Source: CAIQNR01 sp031972475 (GTDB lineage Bacteria; Babelota; Babeliae; Babelales; CAIQNR01). From it: 64,000 bases of DNA. Of the stretch, positions 25,459 to 33,906 are shown one piece after another. Numbering within the stretch: position 1 is the stretch's first letter; every line of letters begins with the position of its first letter. The notes under the pieces are model-generated. The model saw only the letters and a program-made list of their open reading frames with translations, searched no databases and had not been told where the DNA came from. Both the position numbers and the translations under genes were made by a program. The stretch spans positions 434,001 through 498,000 of the forward strand of contig DALYEP010000001.1 of the NCBI GenBank assembly GCA_031972475.1. Reading direction: 5' to 3'.

Positions 25459-25564
25459 TACTTTCCCTTCTCTTATTTTGTAGTTCTATAAGAATTAATT
25501 TTCAAAATATTAATAGATCAATTTTGAAATATGTAATTTTTAATTCCAAAGAGAAGGGAAAGTA
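25459..25564 (+). promoter_or_regulatory. Structured leader that can mask the downstream ribosome binding site
   Basis: TACTTTCCCTTCTCTT at 25459-25474 is the exact reverse complement of 25549-25564, 16 pairs, and the second arm contains the purine-rich ribosome site GAGAAGGGAAAG immediately before the ATG at 25567. Inside the loop a second stem pairs 25500-25508 with 25521-25529. No U-run follows the second arm, so it does not look like a terminator. In RNA the first arm would act as an anti-Shine-Dalgarno. Regulation by this fold is inference. Confidence 0.6.
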
Positions 25565-25566
25565 TC

Positions 25567-26598
25567 ATGAAAAAAATACTTTTTTCGATTACAATCCTCT
25601 TGGCATCACACAAAAGCTACGGACTAAGTAAAAAAACGTCTCATAATCAATTTAATCATATATATGCACCAGAACCAACATCTACTCAAACAACTCACAA
25701 TCCTCCAAAAAAATTATGGGAAAGTTCTTTAAGCACAACAGACGATAAAGGACCTATTAAAGTTGTTCTTTTTAATGAAGAAACTGGTCAAATTATTGAA
25801 AATGTTACAAAAGCAAAAGACCTGCCCTATCCTAAAGTTCCACAATCTACTCCTACTGAAACAACACTTACTCGTAAAGATCACACAAAAATGTCATTCA
25901 GAAATTATAGTTCTGAAACACTCAAAAGCGACTATGAATTAGAAAGTGATGATGATGATGAAACATATGAAACAATAAGTCGTAAAGTGATTTCTTCAGA
26001 ATCAATATATCCACCACTTCCTAAATCTTTACCCTTATCTATACCTTCATCACATCGAACTTATTCTTTAACTACAAACCATGATGAATCTTCAAGTGAT
26101 GATTTTCATAACGCAACTCAACTTTTAACCCCCTCCGCACCTCCAGCGCCAGAAAGTTATTACTCGACTCCAGAAAAAAAACATCACCGTCAAAGGTCTG
26201 CTTCTGATGGAACAATAAAAACTATATTACAAAGTGAATACAATGCTGCACCTCCATCTTATGAAGATAGTAAGGATAATGGTCTTAAAAGAACAAAAAC
26301 TAATCCTTTATTAAATTTTACAGAAAAAAGAGCAGAAGAGATTCAAAAAAGTTTAGAACAATTACAAAAAGATCTTGATGAAAAAATTACAGAAATAGAA
26401 ACTTTACAACAAACCCCTTATGAAGATAGACAAGCATCTTTTTTACAAAGAGTTTTTCTTTCAACAAAAAAACAAGAAGCTAAATCTTTAAAAGAACAAG
26501 ATAAAGAAAGACAAAAAAAAATTGATCCTTTACAAAATGAAGCTATTAAACTTGCAAGTACTATAGGAGCTATTAAAAAAAAGTTGGGCAAACAATAA
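25567..26598 (+). CDS. Exported protein with PSAP and PPxY motifs and C-terminal coiled coil
   Basis: Not recognised. The 343 residues have a signal peptide (KKILFSITILLASHKSYG), a long disordered Ser/Thr/Pro/Asp-rich region (about 25-250) and a charged C-terminal helix or coiled coil (252-340). In the disordered part PSAP occurs at 189-192 and PPSY at 229-232. These are short motifs that in eukaryotes bind TSG101 and WW domains; both are short enough to arise by chance. An acidic run of DDDDE follows residue 127. Its ribosome site lies in the second arm of a 16-pair inverted repeat. A secreted host-interacting protein is plausible. Confidence 0.65.
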   Translation: MKKILFSITILLASHKSYGLSKKTSHNQFNHIYAPEPTSTQTTHNPPKKLWESSLSTTDDKGPIKVVLFNEETGQIIENVTKAKDLPYPKVPQSTPTETTLTRKDHTKMSFRNYSSETLKSDYELESDDDDETYETISRKVISSESIYPPLPKSLPLSIPSSHRTYSLTTNHDESSSDDFHNATQLLTPSAPPAPESYYSTPEKKHHRQRSASDGTIKTILQSEYNAAPPSYEDSKDNGLKRTKTNPLLNFTEKRAEEIQKSLEQLQKDLDEKITEIETLQQTPYEDRQASFLQRVFLSTKKQEAKSLKEQDKERQKKIDPLQNEAIKLASTIGAIKKKLGKQ

Positions 26599-26656
26599 TT
26601 AAACAATATGCATCAAACCATAGTCAAAATTAATACTTAAGTTATACTGCTCACCT

Positions 26657-28921
26657 ATGGAAACAAAAAAAATACATCAACAAAATCTTAATATTGAACA
26701 ACAAAAAGCGGTTCTTCATACACAAGGGCCGCTTTTAGTTATTGCAGGTGCAGGATCTGGAAAAACACGGGTCATAACTCATCGCATTACTCATATGATT
26801 CTTAATCATAATGTTGATCCAAAAGCAATTATCGCCCTTACGTTTACCAACAAAGCTGCACAAGAAATGAAAGAGCGTATAAAGAATAGCCTTAATAATA
26901 ATTATACACTTCCATTTATTGGAACATTTCATTCTTATTGCTTATATTTACTACGAATGCATAAAGAATTACTTCCTTTTGAGACATTTTCTATTTTTGA
27001 TGAAGATGACAAGCATTCGCTTCTTACACGACTTCTTAAGCAAAGTCCCTTATATAAAAAGCAAACAGCACAACAACTTTCTTATCTGATTTCAAAATTA
27101 AAAAATCAAACCATTGATGAAAGAATTCAACTTTCATCAATACAAGATCCTCATGTACACAATATTGTTACAATGTATGAAAAAGAAAAACGAGCAAGTA
27201 ATTCTTTTGATTTTGATGACCTTCTTTTAGAAGGAGCTCGATTATTACAAAAATATGAATCTGTACGAGTATGGCATCATAAATTTATTAAACATATTTT
27301 AATTGATGAATACCAAGATACTAATCATGTTCAACATGAACTTTTAAAATTAATGAGTCTTTCAAAAGAAAAAGAACTTGCAATTGACTCTGTATGTGCA
27401 GTTGGAGATGAAGACCAATCTATTTATTCATGGCGTGGTGCTACCGTTGATAATATCATGCATTTTCAGAATGATTTTAAAAGTACAACTCTTATAAAAA
27501 TGGAACAAAATTATCGTTCCAAAGAACCAATATTAAAAGTTGCTAACACTGTTATTGAAAATAATAATAATCGTAATGAAAAACAATTATGGTCTGACCA
27601 TAAAGGATCTGATTGCGTAAGAGCATTACAATGCCTTTCTGGATATCAAGAAGCTGATATTATTGCTCGCTATTGCGAATTACTTAATGAAGTTAAAGAA
27701 TTAACATCATCTGCTATTTTATATCGAACTCATTTTCAATCTCGATTAATTGAAGAAGCTCTCATAAAATATGGCATTCCTTATACCATAATTGGAGGAA
27801 TAAGATTTTATGAACGAAAAGAAATTAAAGACATTGTTGCATTTATACGATTAATTAATAATCCATTTGATAAAATTGCATTTAATCGAATAATAAATTG
27901 CCCTGCCCGTGGACTTGGAGATGTTTTTCAAGAACTATTTTTAACTCACTGGTCACACGAACCTCTTTTTAATGTTCATCAAATAAGCGAAAAGTTATTA
28001 CAAAAAAAATTAATAACAGGATCAAAAGCAAAAGCATTAGAATCGTTTTTAGCAATTTTTAAAGATATTAAATCAACAGATAGCGCCCCAGAAGCAGTCA
28101 CTCAAATTATCAACAACAGTAACTATATCCAGCATTTAAAAGAGACTTATGAAAAAAATGAAGCTCAAGAAAGAATAGAAAATTTACAAGAATTCTTAAA
28201 TGCTGCTCATTTTTTTGCAGGGCAAGGTAAAGAAACATTAGAGCACTTACTTAATGAAATTTCTTTACTACAAGAAAAAACTGATAAGGACCAAGGTTCT
28301 ACCGGCGTAATACTTATGACCATTCATGCAGCAAAAGGACTTGAATTTAAGCATGTTATCATAACAGGAATGGAAGAAAATCTTTTTCCTTCAAGTAGAT
28401 CTCTTGTCTCCCAAGAAAGCCTTGAAGAAGAGCGCCGTCTTTTTTATGTAGCAATTACACGGGCTCGTAACAATCTACTTATTACTCATGCAAAATTTAG
28501 ACAAACTTACGGATCTATGGAAGAGCAAATTTCATCACGATTTATTGATGAAATACCAAGATCATATTGTAAATTTGACTATGCAGGAAATTGGCAAATG
28601 CATGAAGTTAAAAATTATTTTTCTCAATGGTTAAAAATTGAAACAATGTCCTCTAATGTTATGACTTTTTCTACCTACCCACATCAAAGAGATTTAGAAG
28701 CAACCATTAATCATAAAGGTTCAGCTTATGTCACTTCTGAATCTCAATCATCATCTAAAAAAACACATCTTGGATTTAAAAAACATCAAACAGTAAAACA
28801 CCCTAAATTTGGACTCGGAATTATTCAATCTATTGAAGAAAAAAGAGAAAAATCTTTAATTTCTGTACGCTTTAAAGATGGACTAAAAATTATTGATTCA
28901 TCTTTTTTAACAATTGCTTAA
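26657..28921 (+). CDS. pcrA: ATP-dependent DNA helicase UvrD/PcrA
   Basis: A superfamily 1A 3'-5' helicase for nucleotide-excision and mismatch repair and for removing RecA. The 754-residue protein has motif I GAGSGKT at 31-37, motif II in LIDEYQDTNH, motif III in GDEDQSIYSWRGA, motif IV QNYRS, motif V in MTIHAAKGLEF and motif VI in RRLFYVAITRA. The C-terminus ends with the Tudor-like domain typical of PcrA/UvrD (VKHPKFGLGIIQSIEE). Length is normal. Its stop overlaps the convergent small ORF by four bases. Confidence 0.95.
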   Translation: METKKIHQQNLNIEQQKAVLHTQGPLLVIAGAGSGKTRVITHRITHMILNHNVDPKAIIALTFTNKAAQEMKERIKNSLNNNYTLPFIGTFHSYCLYLLRMHKELLPFETFSIFDEDDKHSLLTRLLKQSPLYKKQTAQQLSYLISKLKNQTIDERIQLSSIQDPHVHNIVTMYEKEKRASNSFDFDDLLLEGARLLQKYESVRVWHHKFIKHILIDEYQDTNHVQHELLKLMSLSKEKELAIDSVCAVGDEDQSIYSWRGATVDNIMHFQNDFKSTTLIKMEQNYRSKEPILKVANTVIENNNNRNEKQLWSDHKGSDCVRALQCLSGYQEADIIARYCELLNEVKELTSSAILYRTHFQSRLIEEALIKYGIPYTIIGGIRFYERKEIKDIVAFIRLINNPFDKIAFNRIINCPARGLGDVFQELFLTHWSHEPLFNVHQISEKLLQKKLITGSKAKALESFLAIFKDIKSTDSAPEAVTQIINNSNYIQHLKETYEKNEAQERIENLQEFLNAAHFFAGQGKETLEHLLNEISLLQEKTDKDQGSTGVILMTIHAAKGLEFKHVIITGMEENLFPSSRSLVSQESLEEERRLFYVAITRARNNLLITHAKFRQTYGSMEEQISSRFIDEIPRSYCKFDYAGNWQMHEVKNYFSQWLKIETMSSNVMTFSTYPHQRDLEATINHKGSAYVTSESQSSSKKTHLGFKKHQTVKHPKFGLGIIQSIEEKREKSLISVRFKDGLKIIDSSFLTIA

Positions 28922-29106
28922 ATATTATTACGAAATAAGGTTGCAACGCGAAATCCTTTAAATTGATCATATTGCTGAGTTTCAGAAACGTATCTAACAA
29001 CCGATATTGTAAATAACAAACTTAAAGATAACGCTGTTAACACAGGGAAAAATTGAGACATTCTACGATTGAAATTTGATATATATCGTACAAACACTTT
29101 GTTCAT
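28918..29106 (-). CDS. Small single-span membrane protein
   Basis: Not recognised. The 62 residues have a basic N-terminus (FVRYISNFNRRMSQF) and one hydrophobic helix (FPVLTALSLSLLFTISVV, about 20-37), followed by a polar tail. AGAGGAAG lies just upstream of the ATG, which is the main support. It is convergent with pcrA, with overlapping stop codons. It might be an FtsL-like or other bitopic protein, but the sequence gives no specific evidence. Confidence 0.45.
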   Translation of the reverse strand: MNKVFVRYISNFNRRMSQFFPVLTALSLSLLFTISVVRYVSETQQYDQFKGFRVATLFRNNI

Positions 29107-29177
29107 AAGGCTTCCTCTCTTTTATATATTTTTTAGATAAAGAAGAAGTCTATCACAAAGCACTTTTCAAAATAAAT

Positions 29178-29219
29178 AATTAAGTTATAAGGTGTATCAA
29201 TCAACCTTATAACTTAATT
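29178..29219. terminator. Hairpin terminator
   Basis: A 16-base perfect inverted repeat (29178-29193 and 29204-29219) with a ten-base loop. A/T-rich flanks give a T-rich exit on the minus strand. It lies just downstream of the gene at 29232-29546, which it most likely terminates. Confidence 0.7.
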
Positions 29220-29231
29220 TTCTTAAAAAAA

Positions 29232-29546
29232 TTAACGAACAGGCATATCATCACTATTCTGGTAAGAAAAATCAAGCCTCCTTGGCTGCGCAAGCACTCT
29301 TGTTACATTTAAAAGAGCTAGTATTTGCTCTGGATTCAAATCTGCAGGAACGTCAACTAATCTAAATCCTCTACCAGTTCTTCGGAGCATTGGTGGCTCA
29401 GCTGGAGTACCTGTTGTTGGAGGAGTCACCGTTCCACTCTCTTGTCTATTTGAATCATTCAAAACCGATTGGTTTTGTGAGGCATTATCAGAACAAATTA
29501 AAGGACTACTACTTATAATTATTAATGCTATATATATTTTTTTCAT
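29232..29546 (-). CDS. Small exported protein
   Basis: Not recognised. The 104 residues have a signal peptide (KKIYIALIIISSSPLICS) and a Thr/Pro-rich linker (GTVTPPTTGTPAEPP). A short conserved-looking C-terminal region follows (RGFRLVDVPADLNPEQILAL), with an NPEQ turn and an amphipathic helix. It follows trpS by one base and could be co-transcribed with it. It ends at a clear hairpin. The function is unknown. Confidence 0.55.
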   Translation of the reverse strand: MKKIYIALIIISSSPLICSDNASQNQSVLNDSNRQESGTVTPPTTGTPAEPPMLRRTGRGFRLVDVPADLNPEQILALLNVTRVLAQPRRLDFSYQNSDDMPVR

Positions 29547-29547
29547 A

Positions 29548-30549
29548 TTATTTCCATAATAAATGCATAACTTCTTTTACCTCTTTTAACGTTTGCTGAG
29601 TTATTTCATCTGCCTTTTGAGTTCCTTTTAATAAAATGTTTTTAACCTCATCTGAATTTTTTTCAAAAAACTCTCTTTTTGCTCTAATAGGTTCTAAAAA
29701 TTCTTGCATAACCTCAATTAAATAATTTTTAACTTTCATATCACCAAGGCCCCCACGTTGATAATGATCTTTAAGCTCTTGTATAAAATTTTGATCTGAA
29801 CCAAAAGCATCAAGATATTCAAAAACTGTATTACCTTCTATCCTACCTGGATCTTCTACTTTAATATGAGTAGGATCGGTATACATACCCTTAATTTTTT
29901 TAACAACTATATCTGCAGAATCTGAAAGATATAATGCATTACCTAATGATTTACTCATTTTTGCCTGACCATCTAAACCCGAAAGACGAGCATATTTTGG
30001 GATTAATGCTTGAGCTTCTACTAAAACATCTTTTTTATACAAACGATTAAATGATCGTACAATTTCATTAGTTTGCTCAATCATAGGAAGTTGATCTTCT
30101 CCTACAGGAACAAGTGTTGCTTTAAAAGCTGTAATATCTGCTGCTTGACTAACTGGATAACATAAAAAACCTGCTGGTAAGCTTTTTCCCATTCCTTTTT
30201 GTTTTATTTCTGTTTTTACTGTTGGATTTCTTTCGAGTCGAGCAACTGTTACTAAATTCATATAATACATAGTCAATTCTGAAAGTGCTGAAAGTTGTGA
30301 TTGTAAAAGAAATGTTGTTTTTTGAGGATCAAGACCAACAGATAAATAATCATACATAACCTGCATAACATTATCATGAACTTTTTCTGGCATTTCATAA
30401 TAATCAGTTAACGCTTGCAAATCAGCAATCATAACAAATTGCTGACATGTATCTTGAAGAACAATTCTATTTTTTAATGAACCAATAAAATGTCCTACAT
30501 GAAGTGGACCTGTAGGACGATCACCTGTTAAAATTATTTGTTTCTTCAC
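29548..30549 (-). CDS. trpS: Tryptophanyl-tRNA synthetase
   Basis: A class I synthetase that charges tRNA-Trp; its substrate tRNA-Trp(CCA) is encoded at 49508-49583. The 333-residue protein has the HIGH-equivalent HVGH at 17-20 and KMSKS at 197-201. Family blocks include GDRPTGPLHVGH, YPVSQAADI and VPVGEDQLPMIEQTNEI. Length is normal (about 330). It is divergent from the cdaA-like operon. Confidence 0.97.
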   Translation of the reverse strand: MKKQIILTGDRPTGPLHVGHFIGSLKNRIVLQDTCQQFVMIADLQALTDYYEMPEKVHDNVMQVMYDYLSVGLDPQKTTFLLQSQLSALSELTMYYMNLVTVARLERNPTVKTEIKQKGMGKSLPAGFLCYPVSQAADITAFKATLVPVGEDQLPMIEQTNEIVRSFNRLYKKDVLVEAQALIPKYARLSGLDGQAKMSKSLGNALYLSDSADIVVKKIKGMYTDPTHIKVEDPGRIEGNTVFEYLDAFGSDQNFIQELKDHYQRGGLGDMKVKNYLIEVMQEFLEPIRAKREFFEKNSDEVKNILLKGTQKADEITQQTLKEVKEVMHLLWK

Positions 30550-30721
30550 ACAAACACTTTCTTTTAAATCTTAAAACACTTATAACACAATCAAATAAAG
30601 CCATATTAAAGCTTTTTTAATATTTTGCATATTAATAGAAAAGCAACAATCGACATCTAAACTTTTTTTTGTATACAGTTACATATCATTTATTGGTCAT
30701 TATTTAAATCAAGGAACATAT

Positions 30722-31573
30722 ATGATCAAAGAAATATTATGGCCTTTTTCAATATTTTGTTGGCAAGATATAGCAGAAATACTCATTATTTTTTTCACTA
30801 TTTTATATATTTCTTATTGGTTTAAAAAAGACAAAGAAAAACCACTTGTTTTATATTTATATAGCTACTTATTTATATTTTTTATAACTGATTTTTTTCA
30901 AATGGAGACTATTAATTTTATACTACTAATACTTTCTCCAATTGCACTTAGCATATTAATTCTTATGCATAAAGAAACGCTTCAAAAAAACTTCATTGCT
31001 CTTCATACAATTAACGGCAATCATCAAATTAATCATGTTGATTGGCCAGAAATTTTAATACAAGCAACGCTTTTTGCCTCTAATAAAAATATCAGCCTTA
31101 TGTGCATTATTGAAAATAATGATTCACTTGTAGGATTTACCAAAAAAACAATTCATTCTTTAGAAGCTCCTATATCAAAAGATTTACTTGAAGCGCTAAC
31201 AACAAGCACTTTTTATAATCAAGATAATTTTATAACTATTAATCAAAATGGAAAAATTATAAGTATTAATGACTCATGGGAAAAATCATCAATTGATTCT
31301 TGGCTAAGTAAAGAAATAAAAGAAAAAGATCAATGGATACAAGATGGAATATTTTTTACAACAAAAACAGATGCTTTTATTTATAGACATAATCCTTCAT
31401 CAAGAAATTATACTATTATTCATAAAGGAAAATTAAAAATTAACATAACAACTGAATTGGTATTACAAGAAATACGTCAATATATCAATGCCCCAATAAT
31501 ACCTAATAAACCTAAAGGAACCGTCTATGGCTCTCATCGCCAAAAATCATCTTTTGAACAATCTTTGTCTTAG
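30722..31573 (+). CDS. cdaA: CdaA-like diadenylate cyclase homologue, catalytic motifs not found
   Basis: CdaA makes cyclic di-AMP from two ATP at the membrane. This 283-residue protein has three N-terminal membrane helices (about 17-34, 42-58, 65-82) and a soluble domain aligning by eye to the DAC domain (ISLMCIIENNDSLVGF, ISKDLLEALT, TTKTDAFIYRH, IIHKGKL). However, the ATP-binding DGA motif expected near 166-170 reads YNQDNF, and the RHR motif expected near 205-209 reads WIQDG. The gene order with the YbbR gene and glmM is the classic cda operon, which supports the assignment. It may be a non-catalytic regulator or very divergent. Its end overlaps cdaR by 47 bases. Confidence 0.65.
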   Translation: MIKEILWPFSIFCWQDIAEILIIFFTILYISYWFKKDKEKPLVLYLYSYLFIFFITDFFQMETINFILLILSPIALSILILMHKETLQKNFIALHTINGNHQINHVDWPEILIQATLFASNKNISLMCIIENNDSLVGFTKKTIHSLEAPISKDLLEALTTSTFYNQDNFITINQNGKIISINDSWEKSSIDSWLSKEIKEKDQWIQDGIFFTTKTDAFIYRHNPSSRNYTIIHKGKLKINITTELVLQEIRQYINAPIIPNKPKGTVYGSHRQKSSFEQSLS

Positions 31574-31901
31574 CATCTTTGCATTGATTTGCTCATATGG
31601 ATTATGGAATACATTAAGCAGATCTGCAAAAATAAATGCCAAAATTACTTTACCTATTTTTTTTTACAACAGGTCAGATTCAAAAATAGAAGCTCCAGAA
31701 ACAATCGACGTTACAGTTTATGCAAAAAGATCTTTAATTAAAAATATGCTTTACACATCAAGTATTAATATTGATGAAAACGATCTAAAAAATGGTATTA
31801 ATACTATACTTTTAAACAAATCAATGTTTGATATACCAATTAATAGTACTTTGATAAAATATAATCCAACGCTCACAGTAATACGTAAAACAATACCCTA
31901 A
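31527..31901 (+). CDS. cdaR: YbbR-domain protein (CdaR-like)
   Basis: CdaR is a membrane-anchored regulator of CdaA in Firmicutes. The 124-residue protein has an N-terminal membrane segment (LLNNLCLSIFALICSYGLW) and one YbbR-like beta domain with TLPIFFYN, PETIDVTVYAKRSLIKNM and NIDENDLKNGINTILLN. Typical CdaR has four YbbR repeats, so this is a minimal version. AAAGGA lies eight bases before the ATG. It overlaps the cdaA-like gene and precedes glmM by nine bases. Confidence 0.7.
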   Translation: MALIAKNHLLNNLCLSIFALICSYGLWNTLSRSAKINAKITLPIFFYNRSDSKIEAPETIDVTVYAKRSLIKNMLYTSSINIDENDLKNGINTILLNKSMFDIPINSTLIKYNPTLTVIRKTIP

Positions 31902-31910
31902 GGAATAATC

Positions 31911-33242
31911 ATGAGCACATCATTTTTTGGAACAGATGGCATAAGAACAAAGTTTGGAAAATCTCCTTTAACACCCTATGAATTGATGCAGTTAGGATTT
32001 GCTATTGGGCACTGGATAATAGAAAAAAAACAAAAAAAAACAATTCTTTTAGGCCATGACACACGTATTTCATGTGACATTTTAAAATCTGCGTTAAAAA
32101 CAGGTCTTCTTCATCATAATATTACCATTTATGATGCATCTGTAATTCCTACACCAGCTTTATACTATGCAGTAAAAACAAATCCACGTTATGATATTGG
32201 AATAATGATTACAGCATCTCATAATGAATATGAAGACAATGGAATAAAAATTATAACAAAAGAAGATGGAAAGCTAACTGCACAAGATGAAGAGATGCTT
32301 ATGAACCTTTATCATTCAGTTTCTTTATCCAAAAATTATAATTCGCTCGGTTCTATTGTAAACGATAATGACGCATTATCTTATTACATTAATAGCATAA
32401 TTAAAAAATTCTCTTCTCATTTTATGGAAGGAGTTACTATAGCACTCGATTGTGCACAAGGCGCAATGGTTGTTTGTGCAGAAAAAATTTTCAAGTCTTT
32501 AGGCGCTCATGTTATTATGCTGCACAATGAACCTAATGGTAAAAATATAAATCTAAATAATGGATCAGTGCATCCTGAAGCATTGAAAAATGCTGTTATA
32601 AAAAATATGGCTCATATAGGCTTTGCTTTTGATGGAGATGGAGATCGAGTAATAACTGTATCACATCAAGCAATAGTTAAAGATGGTGATGATATTACTG
32701 CAATATTACTAAACCATCCAGCATATAAAAATGAATCTATCTGTATTGGAACTATTATGACCAATCAAGGGCTTGAAGTGCATTTAAATAATCTTAAAAA
32801 AACCCTTTTTCGCACAGCAGTTGGAGATAGAAATGTTATTAATGCAATGGAACAGTATAATGCACTTATAGGATCAGAACCTTCAGGACATGTTATACTT
32901 GGAGATTTTTCAAAAACAGCTGATGGAATTTTTACTGCACTAAGAATTGTAGAATCAGTTATTTTAACAGGAAATTGGAATCTTGAATCCTTCAAAAAAT
33001 TTTCACAGTATTCTATAAATATTCCAATCAATATAAAAAAAGATTTATCTAAAGAACCTTTTGCAACAATAATTAAAAAAAACAAAGAAAAACTTATTAA
33101 TGGAAGAGTTGTTGTAAGATATTCAGGAACAGAATCTGTATTACGAATTATGACAGAAGGGCCTGATAATGATCAAACAAAAACAATCAATACATTACTT
33201 TCAGAAGAACTTTCAAATCTTTTAACCCAGGAATCTCTATGA
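31911..33242 (+). CDS. glmM: Phosphoglucosamine mutase
   Basis: GlmM converts glucosamine-6-phosphate to glucosamine-1-phosphate, feeding GlmU (54302-55759) for UDP-GlcNAc. The 443-residue protein has FFGTDGIRTKFG, the phosphoserine loop TASHN at 101-105 (Ser103), the magnesium loop DGDGDR at 241-246, the sugar-binding GSEPSGHVIL and the phosphate-binding RYSGTESVLRIM. All are intact. In other bacteria GlmM binds and inhibits CdaA, which matches the operon here. The last bases overlap the next gene by four (ATGA). Confidence 0.96.
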   Translation: MSTSFFGTDGIRTKFGKSPLTPYELMQLGFAIGHWIIEKKQKKTILLGHDTRISCDILKSALKTGLLHHNITIYDASVIPTPALYYAVKTNPRYDIGIMITASHNEYEDNGIKIITKEDGKLTAQDEEMLMNLYHSVSLSKNYNSLGSIVNDNDALSYYINSIIKKFSSHFMEGVTIALDCAQGAMVVCAEKIFKSLGAHVIMLHNEPNGKNINLNNGSVHPEALKNAVIKNMAHIGFAFDGDGDRVITVSHQAIVKDGDDITAILLNHPAYKNESICIGTIMTNQGLEVHLNNLKKTLFRTAVGDRNVINAMEQYNALIGSEPSGHVILGDFSKTADGIFTALRIVESVILTGNWNLESFKKFSQYSINIPINIKKDLSKEPFATIIKKNKEKLINGRVVVRYSGTESVLRIMTEGPDNDQTKTINTLLSEELSNLLTQESL

Positions 33243-33865
33243 TATTAAATATATTAAAAAAATATTTTGATACAGTAACTCATCTTTTTTTAGCCGGACT
33301 TTTTACTCTTCTTCCTATAACAATTACATTATCTTTTTTTATTGCTTCATTTAAATTCATTAAAAATATGCTTGAACCTCTAAAATCAATAAATATCCCA
33401 TTTTTAATGAATATACCCCATTCTGAAATTATACTTTGCGCAGCTGTTATTATTATTGCAGGACTCTTGCTAAAATCATTACTTTTAAAATCATTTATGG
33501 ATTTAGGTGAAAGAATATTGTCACAAATTCCTATTTTTAAAACAATTTATACAAGCGTAAAACAAATAACATCAGCATTTTCTCCTTCAGGTGAAAATAA
33601 TTTCAAAAAAGTAGTACTTGTAAAATTTCCACAAAATCAAACATACGGAATTGGTTTTTTAACAAACGAACTACCATCAGAACTAGCTCCCGAAAAAGAA
33701 ATACAATTTTACACCGTATTTATACCAACAAGTCCAAATCCAACTTCAGGTTTTTTTATTATTGTTAAAAAAGAAGATTATATTCTTATGGATATAAGCA
33801 GCAAAGATGCAATGGCTATGATTATTTCTGGTGGAATGATTCTTCCCAAAAAAGAACTCTCATAA
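33239..33865 (+). CDS. DUF502-family membrane protein
   Basis: The 208 residues match the DUF502 family by pattern. Two N-terminal membrane helices (about 15-40 and 60-82, the first containing LAGLFTLLPITITLSFFIA) are followed by the signature ERILSQIPIFKTIYTSVKQI and a soluble domain with KVVLVKFPQNQTYGIGFLT and FIPTSPNPTSGFFIIV. The function of the family is not established; it is often found near membrane or stress genes. It is translationally coupled to glmM and ends the operon. Confidence 0.85.
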   Translation: MILNILKKYFDTVTHLFLAGLFTLLPITITLSFFIASFKFIKNMLEPLKSINIPFLMNIPHSEIILCAAVIIIAGLLLKSLLLKSFMDLGERILSQIPIFKTIYTSVKQITSAFSPSGENNFKKVVLVKFPQNQTYGIGFLTNELPSELAPEKEIQFYTVFIPTSPNPTSGFFIIVKKEDYILMDISSKDAMAMIISGGMILPKKELS

Positions 33866-33873
33866 AATGATGA

Positions 33874-33906
33874 TTTATGATATTAGTTAGAAATTACTAT
33901 CATAAA
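33874..33906. terminator. Weak convergent hairpin
   Basis: TTTATGATA (33874-33882) pairs with TATCATAAA (33898-33906) between the convergent DUF502 and holA-like genes. The stem is all A/T except one G-C pair and neither side has a clear T-run, so termination here is uncertain. Confidence 0.3.

Noticed and set aside
31527..31573. Frameshift joining the cdaA-like gene and the YbbR gene into one protein
   Set aside because: The second gene has its own ribosome site and membrane anchor, and CdaA and CdaR are separate proteins in known operons.
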